Shown here: in pieces, positions 16,561 to 27,020 of the stretch
Numbering within the stretch: the first letter of the stretch is position 1
Layout: each line of letters opens with the position of its first letter
From: Actinokineospora auranticolor
Lineage (GTDB): Bacteria > Actinomycetota > Actinomycetes > Mycobacteriales > Pseudonocardiaceae
Assembly: GCF_002934265.1 (NCBI RefSeq)
Contig: NZ_PTIX01000010.1
Location: 124,001-188,000, forward strand
Direction: 5' to 3'
Length of the DNA: 64,000 bases
Program-made: the position numbers and the translations under genes
The notes under the pieces: model-generated
Databases searched by the model: none
Seen by the model: the letters and a program-made list of their open reading frames with translations, nothing else
Told to the model about the DNA's origin: nothing

Positions 16561-17179
16561 GGACTCGATCCCTTTCGTGTAGCCGCCCTGGGACTGGGTA
16601 GCGCACCCCGGTTGTGGATCGGTTGTGGCGCCGCCACCGGCGGACCCGTTCACGGGGCCGACCAGCCGTGACGTCGAGGCGGCGGTGGACGTCCCGGAAT
16701 GTTCACCGGACCGCGAACAAGCCGCGCCCATCGAACGACCTCGCCACGAGGAGACCGGCCGGCAACACGGGCGCCGTGCCAGAAGCCCCCCATGCGCGCG
16801 CGTTGTGGCGCCACGAGCTGCTACGGGAACGATGGGAGCAGGCACGGCACCAACGGCCGAGGCTTAGCGGGCTGTGCCGCAGCGGAGTGCCGCGCGAACG
16901 GTTGCGGCACGAGCACCCGACACCCCGGCAGCGAGCCATTCGGGTGCGGACCACGGTCGGCGGCAGCCAGCCGAAGCAGCGCCCGCCTGGTCAGCAACTG
17001 TTTAACCACCCCGCCCAGACCCAGGACAGCCCCCGCCCTCCTCCGGGGGGACAGCCCTGCTCCAGTCTATCGGCGCGAAGACTGCTGGGAAGGGGCCGCG
17101 ATTTCCTGTGGATGAGCGGCGGGGATGTGGACAACCGCACGAGGGCGGATCCGGGCGCGACCAAGATCAAGAGCGGGGC
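16561..17179. other. Long intergenic stretch, no supported gene
   Basis: Frames on both strands are open for 60-230 codons, but none has family motifs, a convincing start or consistent codon bias. A Tat-like string (LLTRRALLRLAAAD) on the minus strand near 17000 leads nowhere. The stretch probably holds the upstream region of the Calx-beta gene and eroded DNA. Confidence 0.5.
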
Positions 17180-17256
17180 CACCGAGCACCGAGCACCGAG
17201 CACCGAGCACCGAGCACCGAGCACCGAGCACCGAGCACCGAGCACCGAGCACCGAA
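17180..17256. repeat. 7-bp tandem repeat, 11 units
   Basis: CACCGAG is repeated ten times perfectly from 17180 to 17249, followed by one CACCGAA. Because 7 is not a multiple of 3, changes in copy number would shift any reading frame through it. All three frames read as APSTEHR-type repeats. No gene is supported here. Confidence 0.95.
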
Positions 17257-17331
17257 GCCAACCCACCCCTATCTCGATAGTGGATTGTGGGTAGTTCGAC
17301 AAAAGTTATGCGAAAGTGACACTCGAGGATC

Positions 17332-17372
17332 GTTCGCGGCTCCGCCCGACCTACCCGGGCGGAGCCGCGAAC
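17332..17372 (-). terminator. Strong 17-bp terminator hairpin
   Basis: GTTCGCGGCTCCGCCCG (17332-17348) and CGGGCGGAGCCGCGAAC (17356-17372) pair perfectly around a 7-base loop, four bases beyond the stop of the leftward membrane-protein gene. Confidence 0.88.
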
Positions 17373-17375
17373 CAC

Positions 17376-18236
17376 CTAGTTGAAGTCCTTGCCCAGCCGC
17401 AGGGCGTCGACGCTGATGCGCTTCATCTCCTGCTTGTGGATCTCCGGGTCGGGGTCCGGGCTGGCCGTGTCCGACTCGGCGATGATGACGTCCCGATCGA
17501 GTGACATGGCCGAGAAGCCGCCCCGGCTCAGGCGGGCCAGGCCGGGGACCACCACGCGTTTCTCGCGCAGGAGGTCGTTGACGCTGCCCGTGTCGTCCGA
17601 GCGGACGAGCAGTTCCAGTTTCTCGGCGGCGGCCCGGTCCGGCATGCGCACCACGCTGACGCTGGTGTACACCGTTCGACCGTCATCCATCGGGGTGATG
17701 AAGACGGCGCGCGACAACTGCCTGCACTGGTTCTCCACCAGGAACTGCTTGACCTTGCCGTACGCGTGCGCCGCGCAGTCGCTGTCCCGCAGCGGCTCGA
17801 CGGTCTCACCCATCCGCTGGAACAGGAACTCACCCTGCACGGGGACGGGCGCGGGCGGTGGTGGCTGTTCGTCACCGGAGGTGAGCACCAGGACCAGCCC
17901 CGCCACCACCGCGGCGACCACCGCACCGGCTGCGGGCAGCAACCACCGCGGCCGGGCTTTCGCGAGGACGAGCGCCAGCAGGCGCGCGCGGGGGCGCGCG
18001 GCGGGGGCGGGCTCGGGCTCGACGGGGGGCTCTATCACCTGGGTGACGGCGAACGGCTGGAACGGCGGCTCGAACGGGGCCTCGACGGCCCCCCTCGGCG
18101 CCTTGGCGCTCCAGGGCAACTCGTCCGGGAGCGTGCTCACGATCACGGCAGGCGCGGGGGCCGGTTCGGCCGGGCGCGGCGGGAACTTCGGCAGCTCTCG
18201 CATCCCCTGATCGGGTGAAGGTAGATGATCCGACAC
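17376..18236 (-). CDS. Single-pass membrane protein with extracytoplasmic sensor-like domain
   Basis: 286 residues if started at GTG 18236 (MSDHLPSPDQGMRELPKFPP), or 275 from ATG 18203. A Pro-rich cytosolic N-terminal region of ~100 residues is followed by one membrane helix (RWLLPAAGAVVAAVVAGLVLVLTSG) and an extracytoplasmic C-terminal domain with two cysteines (SDCAAHAYG and ENQCRQLSR). That domain has ITPMDDGRTVYTSVSVVRMPDRAAAEKL, reminiscent of the sensor/lipoprotein-like domains of actinobacterial cell-surface proteins. The function is not known. The GTG has no Shine-Dalgarno but follows a TACGCT-like box, so a leaderless start is possible. Confidence 0.7.
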   Translation of the reverse strand: MSDHLPSPDQGMRELPKFPPRPAEPAPAPAVIVSTLPDELPWSAKAPRGAVEAPFEPPFQPFAVTQVIEPPVEPEPAPAARPRARLLALVLAKARPRWLLPAAGAVVAAVVAGLVLVLTSGDEQPPPPAPVPVQGEFLFQRMGETVEPLRDSDCAAHAYGKVKQFLVENQCRQLSRAVFITPMDDGRTVYTSVSVVRMPDRAAAEKLELLVRSDDTGSVNDLLREKRVVVPGLARLSRGGFSAMSLDRDVIIAESDTASPDPDPEIHKQEMKRISVDALRLGKDFN

Positions 18237-18336
18237 GGGAGCAGACAGTAGCGTAATCCGCTCGTTATACAACGATCGTGGCGATAGACACACCGTGCAA
18301 CCGATTTGGCCGCTTCCCCGCAGTTAGTGGTGAGGA

Positions 18337-18957
18337 CTACTCAAATCGCGCCGTGTCGCCCGCGCCGCGCCGCACGATCTCCGGTTCGTCCTCCGAGAAG
18401 TCGATCACCGTGGTCGGCACCGTGCCGCATTCCCCGGAGTCGATGACCGCGTCGACCACGTGGTCGAGGGCCTCTTTGATCTCCCAACCGGACACCATCG
18501 GCTCGTTCTCGCCGGGCAGCAGCAACGTACTGGACAACAGCGGTTCGCCCAGTTCAGCGAGCAGCGCCTGGGTGACGGTGTGATCGGGGATGCGAACACC
18601 CACCGTGCGCTTCTTCGGGTGCAGTAGCCTGCGGGGCACCTCCTTCGTGGCAGGAAGGATGAACGTGTAACTACCCGGCGTCGCCGATTTGACCGCACGG
18701 AACACCGCGTTGCCAAGATGCACGAACTGGCCCAATTGAGCGAAATCCTGACACATCAGGGTGAAGTGATGCCGATCATCCAGACCGCGGATCTGCCGGA
18801 TCCGGTCGATGCCGTCGCGATTGCCCAGCGCGCAGCCGAGCGCGTAGCAGGAATCGGTGGGGTAGGCGATCAGTCCGCCATCCCGCACCAGGTCCACCAC
18901 CTGCAGGATCGAGCGCCGCTGCGGGTTGTCCGGGTGCACGTCGAAGTACTTCGCCAT
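18337..18957 (-). CDS. TsaC/Sua5/YrdC-family L-threonylcarbamoyladenylate synthase-like protein
   Basis: 206 residues, the normal size of the YrdC domain. DLVRDGGLIAYPTDSCYALGCALGN near the N-terminus, RIRQIRGLDDRHHFTLMC, then SATPGSYTFILPATKEVPRR and RTVGVRIPDHTVTQALL are all family hallmarks. TsaC-type enzymes make threonylcarbamoyl-AMP for t6A37 modification of ANN-decoding tRNAs. Actinobacteria often carry this extra paralogue outside the prmC region, so it may not be the essential copy. ATG 18957 is in a good context. The gene is divergent from the Hsp70-like gene at 19077. Confidence 0.9.
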   Translation of the reverse strand: MAKYFDVHPDNPQRRSILQVVDLVRDGGLIAYPTDSCYALGCALGNRDGIDRIRQIRGLDDRHHFTLMCQDFAQLGQFVHLGNAVFRAVKSATPGSYTFILPATKEVPRRLLHPKKRTVGVRIPDHTVTQALLAELGEPLLSSTLLLPGENEPMVSGWEIKEALDHVVDAVIDSGECGTVPTTVIDFSEDEPEIVRRGAGDTARFE

Positions 18958-19076
18958 GGCGGGAGTCTACGGAGCCGCGCCCACCCCGCCGGGAAACACT
19001 GTCCAGGCAGGAGCGATCCTGAGTATGGACACGAACGGGTGAACAACCGGGTGACAAGTCGGCAGCGGGGAGTGAC

Positions 19077-21437
19077 GTGACACGGTGGAGTCTGGGGGTC
19101 GACCTCGGCACGAGCTTCACGTCCGGGGCGGTCGCCACCGCCGACCGGGTCGAGGTGCTCGAGGTCGCCGGTGAGCGCCGCATCCCCTCGACGGTGCTGC
19201 TCGACGGCTCGGGCAAGCTCCTCGCGGGTGGCGTGGCGCAGCGCATGGTCGGCCGTTCACCCGATCGTGCGGAGCGCAACCCGAAGCGGTACGTCGGCAG
19301 GCGACCCATGGTGCTCGGCGGCGAGCTGATCACCGCGCAGCAGGCGCTGGGGGCGCTGCTGGGGCAGTACGTCGACGCCGCGCGCGCCCGGTTCGACGGG
19401 TCCGCCCCGTCGGTACTGGTGCTCACCCACCCGGTCGCGTGGTCGGAGGCCCAGCGCACGGTACTCGGCGAGGTCGCGGAGCTGGTGCTGCCGGGGGTGC
19501 CGGTCGAGCTGGTGGCCGAGCCGGTCGCCGCGGCCGTGCACTACGGGGCCACCTACGGCCACCCACGATCGGGTGATGGGCAGGACAGCGTCGCGGTGTA
19601 CGACCTGGGCGGCGGGACCTTCGACACGGCGGTGCTGTCGTTCACCGAGTCCGGGTTCACCGTGGTGGGCGCACCGGCGGGTGACCCCGAGATCAGTGGC
19701 GAGACGTTCGACGAGCGGGTGTTTCACCACTTCGGGGAGCAGCTGAGCGCGTTGAACCCCCAGTGGTGGGAGCAGGTGAGCACGAGCGGTGACCGGCGGT
19801 GGCTGGCCGCGGCGACCGACCTGCTGACCGACGCCCGGCTGGCCAAGGAGTCGCTGTCCGAGCACGACGACGCCGGGCAGTACGTGGTCGGCGCGGACGC
19901 GGACGTGCGCATCACCCGTCCGGAGTTCGAGGCGCTGATCGCCGACGACGTGGCGCGCACGACGGCGCTGCTGGCCAAGAGCCTGGCGGAGAGCGGGCGG
20001 TCGCCGGAGCAGCTGCGCGGGGTGTTCCTGACGGGTGGCGCCAGCCGGATCCGGCTGGTGGAGGAGACGCTGCGGGCCAGCTACAACGACCTGGTGCGGA
20101 CGGTGCACGACCCGAAGGCCGTGGTGTCCCTGGGGGCGGCGCGCTGGGCCCAGCGGTCACTCAAACCCGCCCCACCCACCCCAGTGAGTGACCCCGGTGT
20201 GGGTGAGAAAACCCAGGTGGTGCGGATCCCGTCACCGAACGGACCGTTCCCGGTGCTGGCCACGGGCGTGCTCGAGGCCGTCGCGGCCAACGGCGTCCTG
20301 TACACGTGGGGCGTCGGCGAGGGCGGTGGCCACCGGGTCCGCCTGCTGGACGGCAACGGCCGAGTGGAGCGCGAGCTGCCGATGGCCCGGATCGTCGGGT
20401 GGGCCGTCGCCGAGCACTTGGTGCTCATCGCCGAGCGACGCGGCACGGCGGTGCGGGTGCACGCGCTGAGCCCGGACCTGATCATCCTGAACACCGTCGA
20501 CCTGCTCACCCCGCACGATCCGTGGCTGATCGCCCAGGCGGGCACCGGCTGGGTGTTCCTCCGGGGGACATCGACACGCCCAGTGAACAACGCCGACGGC
20601 CTCCCCTGGGGCGAACTGGCCGACCCCGCCTTCCTCGTCGTCCGCCCGACCACCGCCTTCACCCCCGTGACGGCCCAGCCCACTCCCCTGGGCCCGACCG
20701 CCACCTGGTTCATCAACGAAGACGGCACCCGGCGGCGGCTCCTGGACCCGTCCATGCCCAGTTCGGTACCACCCACCCCCTTGGGGGACGGCCGTTCGTG
20801 CGCGCTGATCCTGGGCCGCACCAGCCGCCGCCGGACCGGACTGCGGTCGCGGGCCATTGTGCCGAGCCAAACCCTGGCCACGCTCGACGCCACCGGCGAG
20901 TTGTCCGTGGTCGCCGAACAACAGGACACCACGGGATTGTGGGCGCACCAACTGCTTTACAAGGACAATTGGTTCCTGGCCACCAACCTGGGCTTAGAAA
21001 CGTTCGAGGGAACAGACCGCCGCTTGTTCGTGGAACGCCCACCGGCAGGCACCGCCCGCTGGATAGCCACCGCGACCCACCTGTACGGCCTGGTACAAGA
21101 CTCCCTGATCCCGAACCGCGGCCTGTCCCTGCACCTATACGACGAAACCCGCCCGCGCGTGTTGGGCACTTTCCCGGGCCTGTTGGGAAACCTCGCCTCG
21201 GTCGTCCCCACGGAATCCCCCAGAATCCGCGTGGACGGCGACCGGATCTGGCTGGCCACCAGAACCAGCGAAAACGCCTCCCAGGTCCTCCTGGTCGACG
21301 GCGACCGCGTGGAGAAGGTCACCACCGCCCCGGGCTGGCTGGAACCCCTCGGCCAGGGCTACGCCCTGCACACCCCGAAACCCCCACCCGGCGACGACCG
21401 AACCACCCCCACGGCCCTGGTCCGCCTCCCCGGCTAG
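19077..21437 (+). CDS. Hsp70-family protein with a long non-canonical C-terminal region
   Basis: 786 residues from GTG 19077. The N-terminal ~360 residues are an actin-like ATPase: phosphate-1 motif SLGVDLGTSFTSGAV at 5-19, phosphate-2 VAVYDLGGGTFDTAVLSF around 175-192, and adenosine motif GVFLTGGASRIRLVEETL near 315-332. DnaK's beta-sandwich substrate domain and lid are missing. Instead about 400 residues with recurring strand-turn patterns (VLATGVLEAVAANGVLYTWG, WFINEDGTRRRL, DGDRIWLATRTSE) suggest a WD40/beta-propeller-like module. It may be a specialised chaperone or protein scaffold. The stop overlaps the convergent DUF3558 gene by 4 bp, next to the first small-protein module. Confidence 0.88.
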   Translation: MTRWSLGVDLGTSFTSGAVATADRVEVLEVAGERRIPSTVLLDGSGKLLAGGVAQRMVGRSPDRAERNPKRYVGRRPMVLGGELITAQQALGALLGQYVDAARARFDGSAPSVLVLTHPVAWSEAQRTVLGEVAELVLPGVPVELVAEPVAAAVHYGATYGHPRSGDGQDSVAVYDLGGGTFDTAVLSFTESGFTVVGAPAGDPEISGETFDERVFHHFGEQLSALNPQWWEQVSTSGDRRWLAAATDLLTDARLAKESLSEHDDAGQYVVGADADVRITRPEFEALIADDVARTTALLAKSLAESGRSPEQLRGVFLTGGASRIRLVEETLRASYNDLVRTVHDPKAVVSLGAARWAQRSLKPAPPTPVSDPGVGEKTQVVRIPSPNGPFPVLATGVLEAVAANGVLYTWGVGEGGGHRVRLLDGNGRVERELPMARIVGWAVAEHLVLIAERRGTAVRVHALSPDLIILNTVDLLTPHDPWLIAQAGTGWVFLRGTSTRPVNNADGLPWGELADPAFLVVRPTTAFTPVTAQPTPLGPTATWFINEDGTRRRLLDPSMPSSVPPTPLGDGRSCALILGRTSRRRTGLRSRAIVPSQTLATLDATGELSVVAEQQDTTGLWAHQLLYKDNWFLATNLGLETFEGTDRRLFVERPPAGTARWIATATHLYGLVQDSLIPNRGLSLHLYDETRPRVLGTFPGLLGNLASVVPTESPRIRVDGDRIWLATRTSENASQVLLVDGDRVEKVTTAPGWLEPLGQGYALHTPKPPPGDDRTTPTALVRLPG

Positions 21438-21985
21438 GGCAGGCTCGGCTCGACCAACTCGGCCACGGTCTTGGCCTGAGGACAGAGCTCACTCGTACCA
21501 GTGCCCACGATCAGCACATCCACGCGCGAGGTCTGCGTGATCCCGAGCGAGACAATGCACCCCACCTTGTTGGTGCCCAACGCCTGAACACCCTCGTGCC
21601 TTCCGATCCGCACCGGAGTCCGCTCGCCCTCAGCGACCAACTCTTCGACTCCGCGCTCCTTGTAGTAGGTGATACCGATTGTGAAGCTGTCGGCTAGACG
21701 CTCCTTCGACACCCTCCACTCGCAGGAGGTATAGCTCTTCGTCTCCTTCTGCTTCGGCTTCTCGGATGTACCGAACGTCCGCAGGTCGGATTCCGCAAGC
21801 CATCCACACGGCTTGAGAGCGGACGTGTTCGATTCCGATGGGCCAGTGGTGGTCTTGTCGGCTCCGCCGCTGGTCGGAGGCGTGGATGACCCCTCGGTGT
21901 TGGCTTGCCCACCCGTGGTCGTCGTACACCCCGCGAGAAAGGCAACCGACACTGCTGCTTGGGCCCACCAGCGTGAACGCTTCAC
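21434..21985 (-). CDS. DUF3558-family lipoprotein (module C)
   Basis: 183 residues. A short signal peptide with lipobox VAFLAGC places the N-terminal cysteine at residue 20, and a Thr/Ser/Gly-rich linker follows, so it should be a lipid-anchored surface protein. The folded domain keeps the family cysteines: LKPCGWLAESDLRTF, SYTSCEWRVS, VGCIVSLG and ELCPQAKTVAELVEP. It starts 6 bp after the small helical-protein gene and forms one transcript with it. The same two-gene pair recurs at 36379-37384 and 38026-39024. The function of DUF3558 proteins is unknown; many lie near type VII secretion-like small proteins. Confidence 0.85.
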   Translation of the reverse strand: MKRSRWWAQAAVSVAFLAGCTTTTGGQANTEGSSTPPTSGGADKTTTGPSESNTSALKPCGWLAESDLRTFGTSEKPKQKETKSYTSCEWRVSKERLADSFTIGITYYKERGVEELVAEGERTPVRIGRHEGVQALGTNKVGCIVSLGITQTSRVDVLIVGTGTSELCPQAKTVAELVEPSLP

Positions 21986-21991
21986 CGGGAT

Positions 21992-22378
21992 CTAACGACC
22001 TTCCGAGTTGAGACTGGCGTTGGTCTGCTCGACCTCAGCATAGTTCGCCATGGCGGCCTGGATGGCCTCATCCGCCTTGATCAGCGACTCGCGCAGCTCC
22101 AAGACCCTTGTGACAAAGCCGTTCGCGTCACCAGCCACCTGTTGCATGAACGGCTTCATGATCTCGGCGTTGTTCGAGCTGCCCAGCTTGGGCACCTGCT
22201 GAAGCTTCTCGAACTCGAACCTCTGGCTATCAATCCACGCGACCATGTTGCGGATGGCCTGTCGCAGGGCCTCGCCGCCACGGGCGTTGACGGCGAAGCC
22301 GCCTTGGTTGGCGGTGGACAGGAAGCTGTCCACCGATGCCGCGGAGAGGGAGCCTCCGCCGCCGTCTGAGTCTCGCAT
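21992..22378 (-). CDS. Small helical ESX-like protein paired with DUF3558 lipoprotein (module C)
   Basis: 128 residues from ATG 22378, with GGCGGAGG upstream. The sequence starts MRDSDGGGGSLSAASVDSFL, then GGFAVNARGGEALRQAIRNMVAWID, followed by VPKLGSSNNAEIMKPFM and a C-terminal helix rich in E/A/R. It has no signal peptide. Two long helices with a loop and a GG-FAVN-GG segment suggest a four-helix-type or ESX/EspC-like secreted protein, but there is no WXG motif, so this is an inference. It is a clear paralogue of the proteins at 36379 and 38026. An open frame to 22468 adds an implausible N-terminus, so I reject it. Confidence 0.75.
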   Translation of the reverse strand: MRDSDGGGGSLSAASVDSFLSTANQGGFAVNARGGEALRQAIRNMVAWIDSQRFEFEKLQQVPKLGSSNNAEIMKPFMQQVAGDANGFVTRVLELRESLIKADEAIQAAMANYAEVEQTNASLNSEGR

Positions 22379-22478
22379 GGGGCCTCCGCCGAAGGGGTGA
22401 GTCGGGGGTACGGTAGCAATGTTGCCGTCACCGCAACGGGGGAATCCCGGGCTTGGTGGAGAAGTCACATCGGGTGGG

Positions 22479-23267
22479 TTAGGCCCAGGTCAGGGGCTTG
22501 AGTTCGTCCCCCACCGCGATAGTGCCCGGGGTGGTCACCGCGTACTTCGTGCCGAAGGCGATGCCGTCCGGGGTCCGGCGGTAGGTGGCGAGGGTGCGGA
22601 GTGGTTCCGGGCCCTCACGAGTTCCGGTGCGCTGGTTGACCACCGTCACGGCACAACGGATCGCGGGCTTCGTGTACCCCAGGGCGACATCACCGATTCG
22701 GCAAGTGCGCAACGAGTCCTCGGCATAAGGGAAAACGCCCGTGATGACTATGTTGGGACGGAAGCGATCGAGGGGCACAGCGGGCAAGCGGGTGCGGAGG
22801 TCGTCGTAAGACTCCAGTGACAGCAGGTGGATCGCGCTGCTGTCGGCGAAACCGGAAGTACCCGGGGTTTCTCCCGTGGCGACCCGGTCGTGGTCCAACG
22901 GTACGCGCACCAAGCGGCTTGGGGATCCCAGGACGTCGGTGAACCAAGCCGCCGCGTCGTCGCCTTGGTCTATGGCGCGGTAGGGGTCTCCGAACATCGT
23001 TACCGGGCGCGGAGGAGACAGCAGGTCGACGGGCACGGTGATCTCGCCGTGCGAATGGGCGCGCAGGACCAGTTTGTCCGCCGTGGCCTCGGGGTGGATC
23101 ACGGCCAACCGAGGGTCTCGGCGCTGCGACCGGGACACACCCGACGCGTCCACGACCATGAACGCCCGGTCGTGCGCCAGGCCCGCCGGGCCCACCGCGG
23201 ACTCCGCCAAGGCCGTCCCGGCACAGCCCTTGACCGGGTACGCGTGCAATCCGGCAACTGTGATCAC
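22479..23267 (-). CDS. MOSC-domain protein (MOSC_N plus MOSC)
   Basis: About 262 residues. GLHAYPVKGCAGTALAESAVGPAGLAHDRAFMVVD is the MOSC N-terminal beta-barrel pattern, and the MOSC domain follows: SSAIHLLSLESYDDLRTRLP, FRPNIVITGVFPYAED, CRIGDVALGYTKPAIRCAVTVVNQRTG with the conserved cysteine, and EPLRTLATYRR. Related proteins (YcbX, mARC) handle molybdenum-cofactor-bound sulfur and N-hydroxylated or sulfur substrates. I choose GTG 23267, which opens directly onto the conserved barrel; a GTG at 23348 would add 27 residues. It lies between the module C genes and the aspartate kinase without shared promoters being visible. Confidence 0.85.
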   Translation of the reverse strand: MITVAGLHAYPVKGCAGTALAESAVGPAGLAHDRAFMVVDASGVSRSQRRDPRLAVIHPEATADKLVLRAHSHGEITVPVDLLSPPRPVTMFGDPYRAIDQGDDAAAWFTDVLGSPSRLVRVPLDHDRVATGETPGTSGFADSSAIHLLSLESYDDLRTRLPAVPLDRFRPNIVITGVFPYAEDSLRTCRIGDVALGYTKPAIRCAVTVVNQRTGTREGPEPLRTLATYRRTPDGIAFGTKYAVTTPGTIAVGDELKPLTWA

Positions 23268-23378
23268 GGCACCGACGCTACCGGGGAGTGCGGCCCCGTC
23301 AAGGCTGATCGGGGGGCTGTCAGAAGACTTGGCCGGGGCCGCACTCACGACGTCGCCCCGCGCGACGCCGGTGTTACA

Positions 23379-24620
<1,242 letters not shown>

Positions 24621-24621
24621 G

Positions 24622-25992
24622 TCAACCCCGCTCCCCCAGTCCGAGCCGACCGAGGACGCCGATCAGGATGTCGCACGCCATGTCCACGACCTCGGCGGTG
24701 ACGTTGAGCGGCGGCAGCAGCCGCACGACGCGGTCGTCGCGGCCGCCGAGTTCGAGGATCAATCCCTCGTGCAGCACCGAATCCCGTACCTTGGCGGCGA
24801 GTTCCGGCGCGGGTGTGCCGTCTGGCGCGTCGGTGAGTTCGATGCCCCACATCAGGCCGAGGCCCCGGATGTCGCGCACGGCCGGGTGCCACGCGATTTC
24901 CGCGAGCCGCTTGGAGACCTGCTCGCCGCGTCGGCGGACGTTGCCCAGCACGTCGTCGCGCTCGATGACGCGGACCGCCTCGACGCCCGCGGCGAACGCG
25001 AGCTGGTTGCCGCGGAAGGTCCCCGTGTGCGAACCGGGTTTCCACGCGTCGAGCTTGCGGTCGTACAGGATGACCGCGACCGGCGCGCCGACGCCGCTGA
25101 GCGCCTTGGACGCGACGACGACGTCCGGTTCGATGCCGTACTGCTCGAACGCGAACCAGGTTCCGGTCCGCCCGCAACCGGTTTGCACCTCGTCGACGAT
25201 CAGCGGGATGTCGAGTTCCGCGGTCAGCGCACGGACCCGGCGGACGAACTCCGGCCGCGCGGGGATGACGCCGCCCTCGCCCTGCACCAGTTCGAGGATG
25301 ACCGCGGCGGGCAGCGGCAAGCCGCCGTTGGGGTCGCGCAGGGACCGTTCCAGGTACTCGACGCAGTTGGTGGCGCAGGTGTCCGGGCGCAGCCCGAGCG
25401 GGCAGCGGGTGCAGGACGAGTAGGGGAAGAAGTGCACGCCCGGCAGGCCGTTGGCCACCGGGCTCTTCTGCGCGACGAGGCCGGTCAGCGCCATCGCGGT
25501 GGCGGTGGCGCCGTGGAAGCCGCCCTGGAAGGAGACGACGTCGCCGCGGCCGGTGGCGGTCTTGCACAGCTTGATCGCGGCGTCGACCGCGTTGGCCCCG
25601 GTCGGACCGCAGAAGTGGATCTTGGTGCGTTCCCGCATGGTGGGCGGCAGCATCGCCAGCTGCGCCTCCACGAAGGCCGCCTTGGCCGGGGTGGGGAAGT
25701 CGAGGCCGTGGGTGAGCACGCCGAGTTGGTCGACCATGGCCGCGACCAGCTCGGGGTGGTTGTGCCCCAGGGAAAGCACACCCGCGCCCGCGAGGAAGTC
25801 GATGAAGACGTTGCCGTCCACGTCGCGCACGAAGCTGCCCTGGCCGCGCTCGATCGCGATCGGCAGACCGCGTGGGTAGCTGCGGGCGTTGGATTCGGTC
25901 TGCTCCTGGCGGGCCAGGTACCGCGCCGAACGCGCGCCCGGTAGCGCGCCGTCGACGTGCGGCAGGCTCATCGCCACGATGAGGTCGGTCAT
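24622..25992 (-). CDS. L-2,4-diaminobutyrate:2-oxoglutarate aminotransferase-like class III transaminase
   Basis: 456 residues. [39 protein letters not shown] and [20 protein letters not shown] are class III transaminase blocks, and the PLP lysine is K296 in [10 protein letters not shown]. The [11 protein letters not shown] wording and the chain length match diaminobutyrate aminotransferases (EctB/Dat type), which convert aspartate-4-semialdehyde and glutamate to L-2,4-diaminobutyrate. A cysteine quartet C194-X2-C197, C206-X3-C210 is seen. AGGAG precedes ATG 25992. No EctA or EctC gene is near, so ectoine is unlikely as the product; a peptide natural product or siderophore is more plausible. 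Confidence 0.9.
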   Translation of the reverse strand: MTDLIVAMSLPHVDGALPGARSARYLARQEQTESNARSYPRGLPIAIERGQGSFVRDVDGNVFIDFLAGAGVLSLGHNHPELVAAMVDQLGVLTHGLDFPTPAKAAFVEAQLAMLPPTMRERTKIHFCGPTGANAVDAAIKLCKTATGRGDVVSFQGGFHGATATAMALTGLVAQKSPVANGLPGVHFFPYSSCTRCPLGLRPDTCATNCVEYLERSLRDPNGGLPLPAAVILELVQGEGGVIPARPEFVRRVRALTAELDIPLIVDEVQTGCGRTGTWFAFEQYGIEPDVVVASKALSGVGAPVAVILYDRKLDAWKPGSHTGTFRGNQLAFAAGVEAVRVIERDDVLGNVRRRGEQVSKRLAEIAWHPAVRDIRGLGLMWGIELTDAPDGTPAPELAAKVRDSVLHEGLILELGGRDDRVVRLLPPLNVTAEVVDMACDILIGVLGRLGLGERG

Positions 25993-27020
25993 TCGCTCAC
26001 TCCTGGTTCCTTAACACCGTGTGTCGTGGTGGGACTTTCGGTGAGTCCGGCGGCGGGGGTCGCCCCGCCCTGCCGGGCGTCGCCTCCGCCGTGCCGCGGT
26101 TCGGGAGGAGTCCATTGTGGTCGGTGCCGCCGCCGCGGACCGGGCCGGGGCGGATCGACGCGTTCGGATTCCGACTGCGCGCATTAACAGTTTCACCGTG
26201 GCACTGGAGGCATGCGAAACATAACTGTTGCTAACTATCCCCACCTACGCCCTTCGGGGTAGAAGAATTCACAACCTATTACCCAAAAGGAGTAGCGTTC
26301 CAATGTTCTTTGCCATTCACTCAGGTGACATGTGAACGTTTGCCCACCAAAGTCTCGCCAGTCAAGCCGTTGACAACGTGATAGGTACATAACGTTCGAC
26401 CATAGCGGGCATCAATTCAGTCTCAAGTATGCGAGACGGAAGGTCGTGCCGGTCCGGATGCCGCACGGACGTGGGCCGTACGGGCGAAGACTGCAAATTG
26501 CAAGGGCCTGCCGAAAAGCGGGTCGTCCTTACCGACGAGTGAGATTGCGGACTTTAACACGCACCCGATGAGCGGATGTGAGGTGAATGTGGGACGATGC
26601 GCGGCCCCAGTGCGTCAATAGCCGGCGGGCACGAAGGGTGATCGGGTTGATAACCCGACCGGACGCTTTGCGAAAGGTTGATACGCGCTTGAGTAGAAAA
26701 AGGGGACGACATCGGCGGGAACGACCGTCGTCCGGGTGAATCCCGCTGTCGACCGCACCGGCGGCTCGACCGACCTCGTTCCGGGCGCGGTGTTGGCGCA
26801 CCCGCTCGGACGGCGACCGGAGCGGGGAGGCGGTCGCGATCGGACACCTGGCCCTACTCGCCGTGCTGCGGACGGTCGCACCGGCCGTGCTCCTGGTCGA
26901 CCAGCGCGCCGCGGGCGCGGTTCACGATCCGGGACTAGGCCGGTTCCGCCGGGGCGGTCGCTCGACGTACCAAGTGTCCGACCACTCCGTCCGCGAGCGC
27001 GCGGGCGGCCCCTGGAACGG
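25993..27020. other. 1-kb non-coding leader with AT-richer core
   Basis: No gene is supported. A markedly AT-richer core spans about 26200-26450. It holds a 10-codon reading frame (ATG 26303-26335) with AAGGAG ten bases upstream and a TTGACA at 26370. A short hairpin TCGGGTT/AACCCGA lies at 26642-26658. This is probably the regulatory region of the leftward diaminobutyrate operon. The stretch from 26700 to 27020 has open frames but no recognisable protein. Confidence 0.5.

Noticed and set aside
17180-17256. CRISPR-like repeat array
   Set aside because: The units are 7 bp and directly adjacent, with no spacers and no cas genes.
26303-26335. Ten-codon frame as a true gene
   Set aside because: Spacing to AAGGAG is acceptable, but there is no downstream gene on that strand for it to regulate; kept only as an observation.
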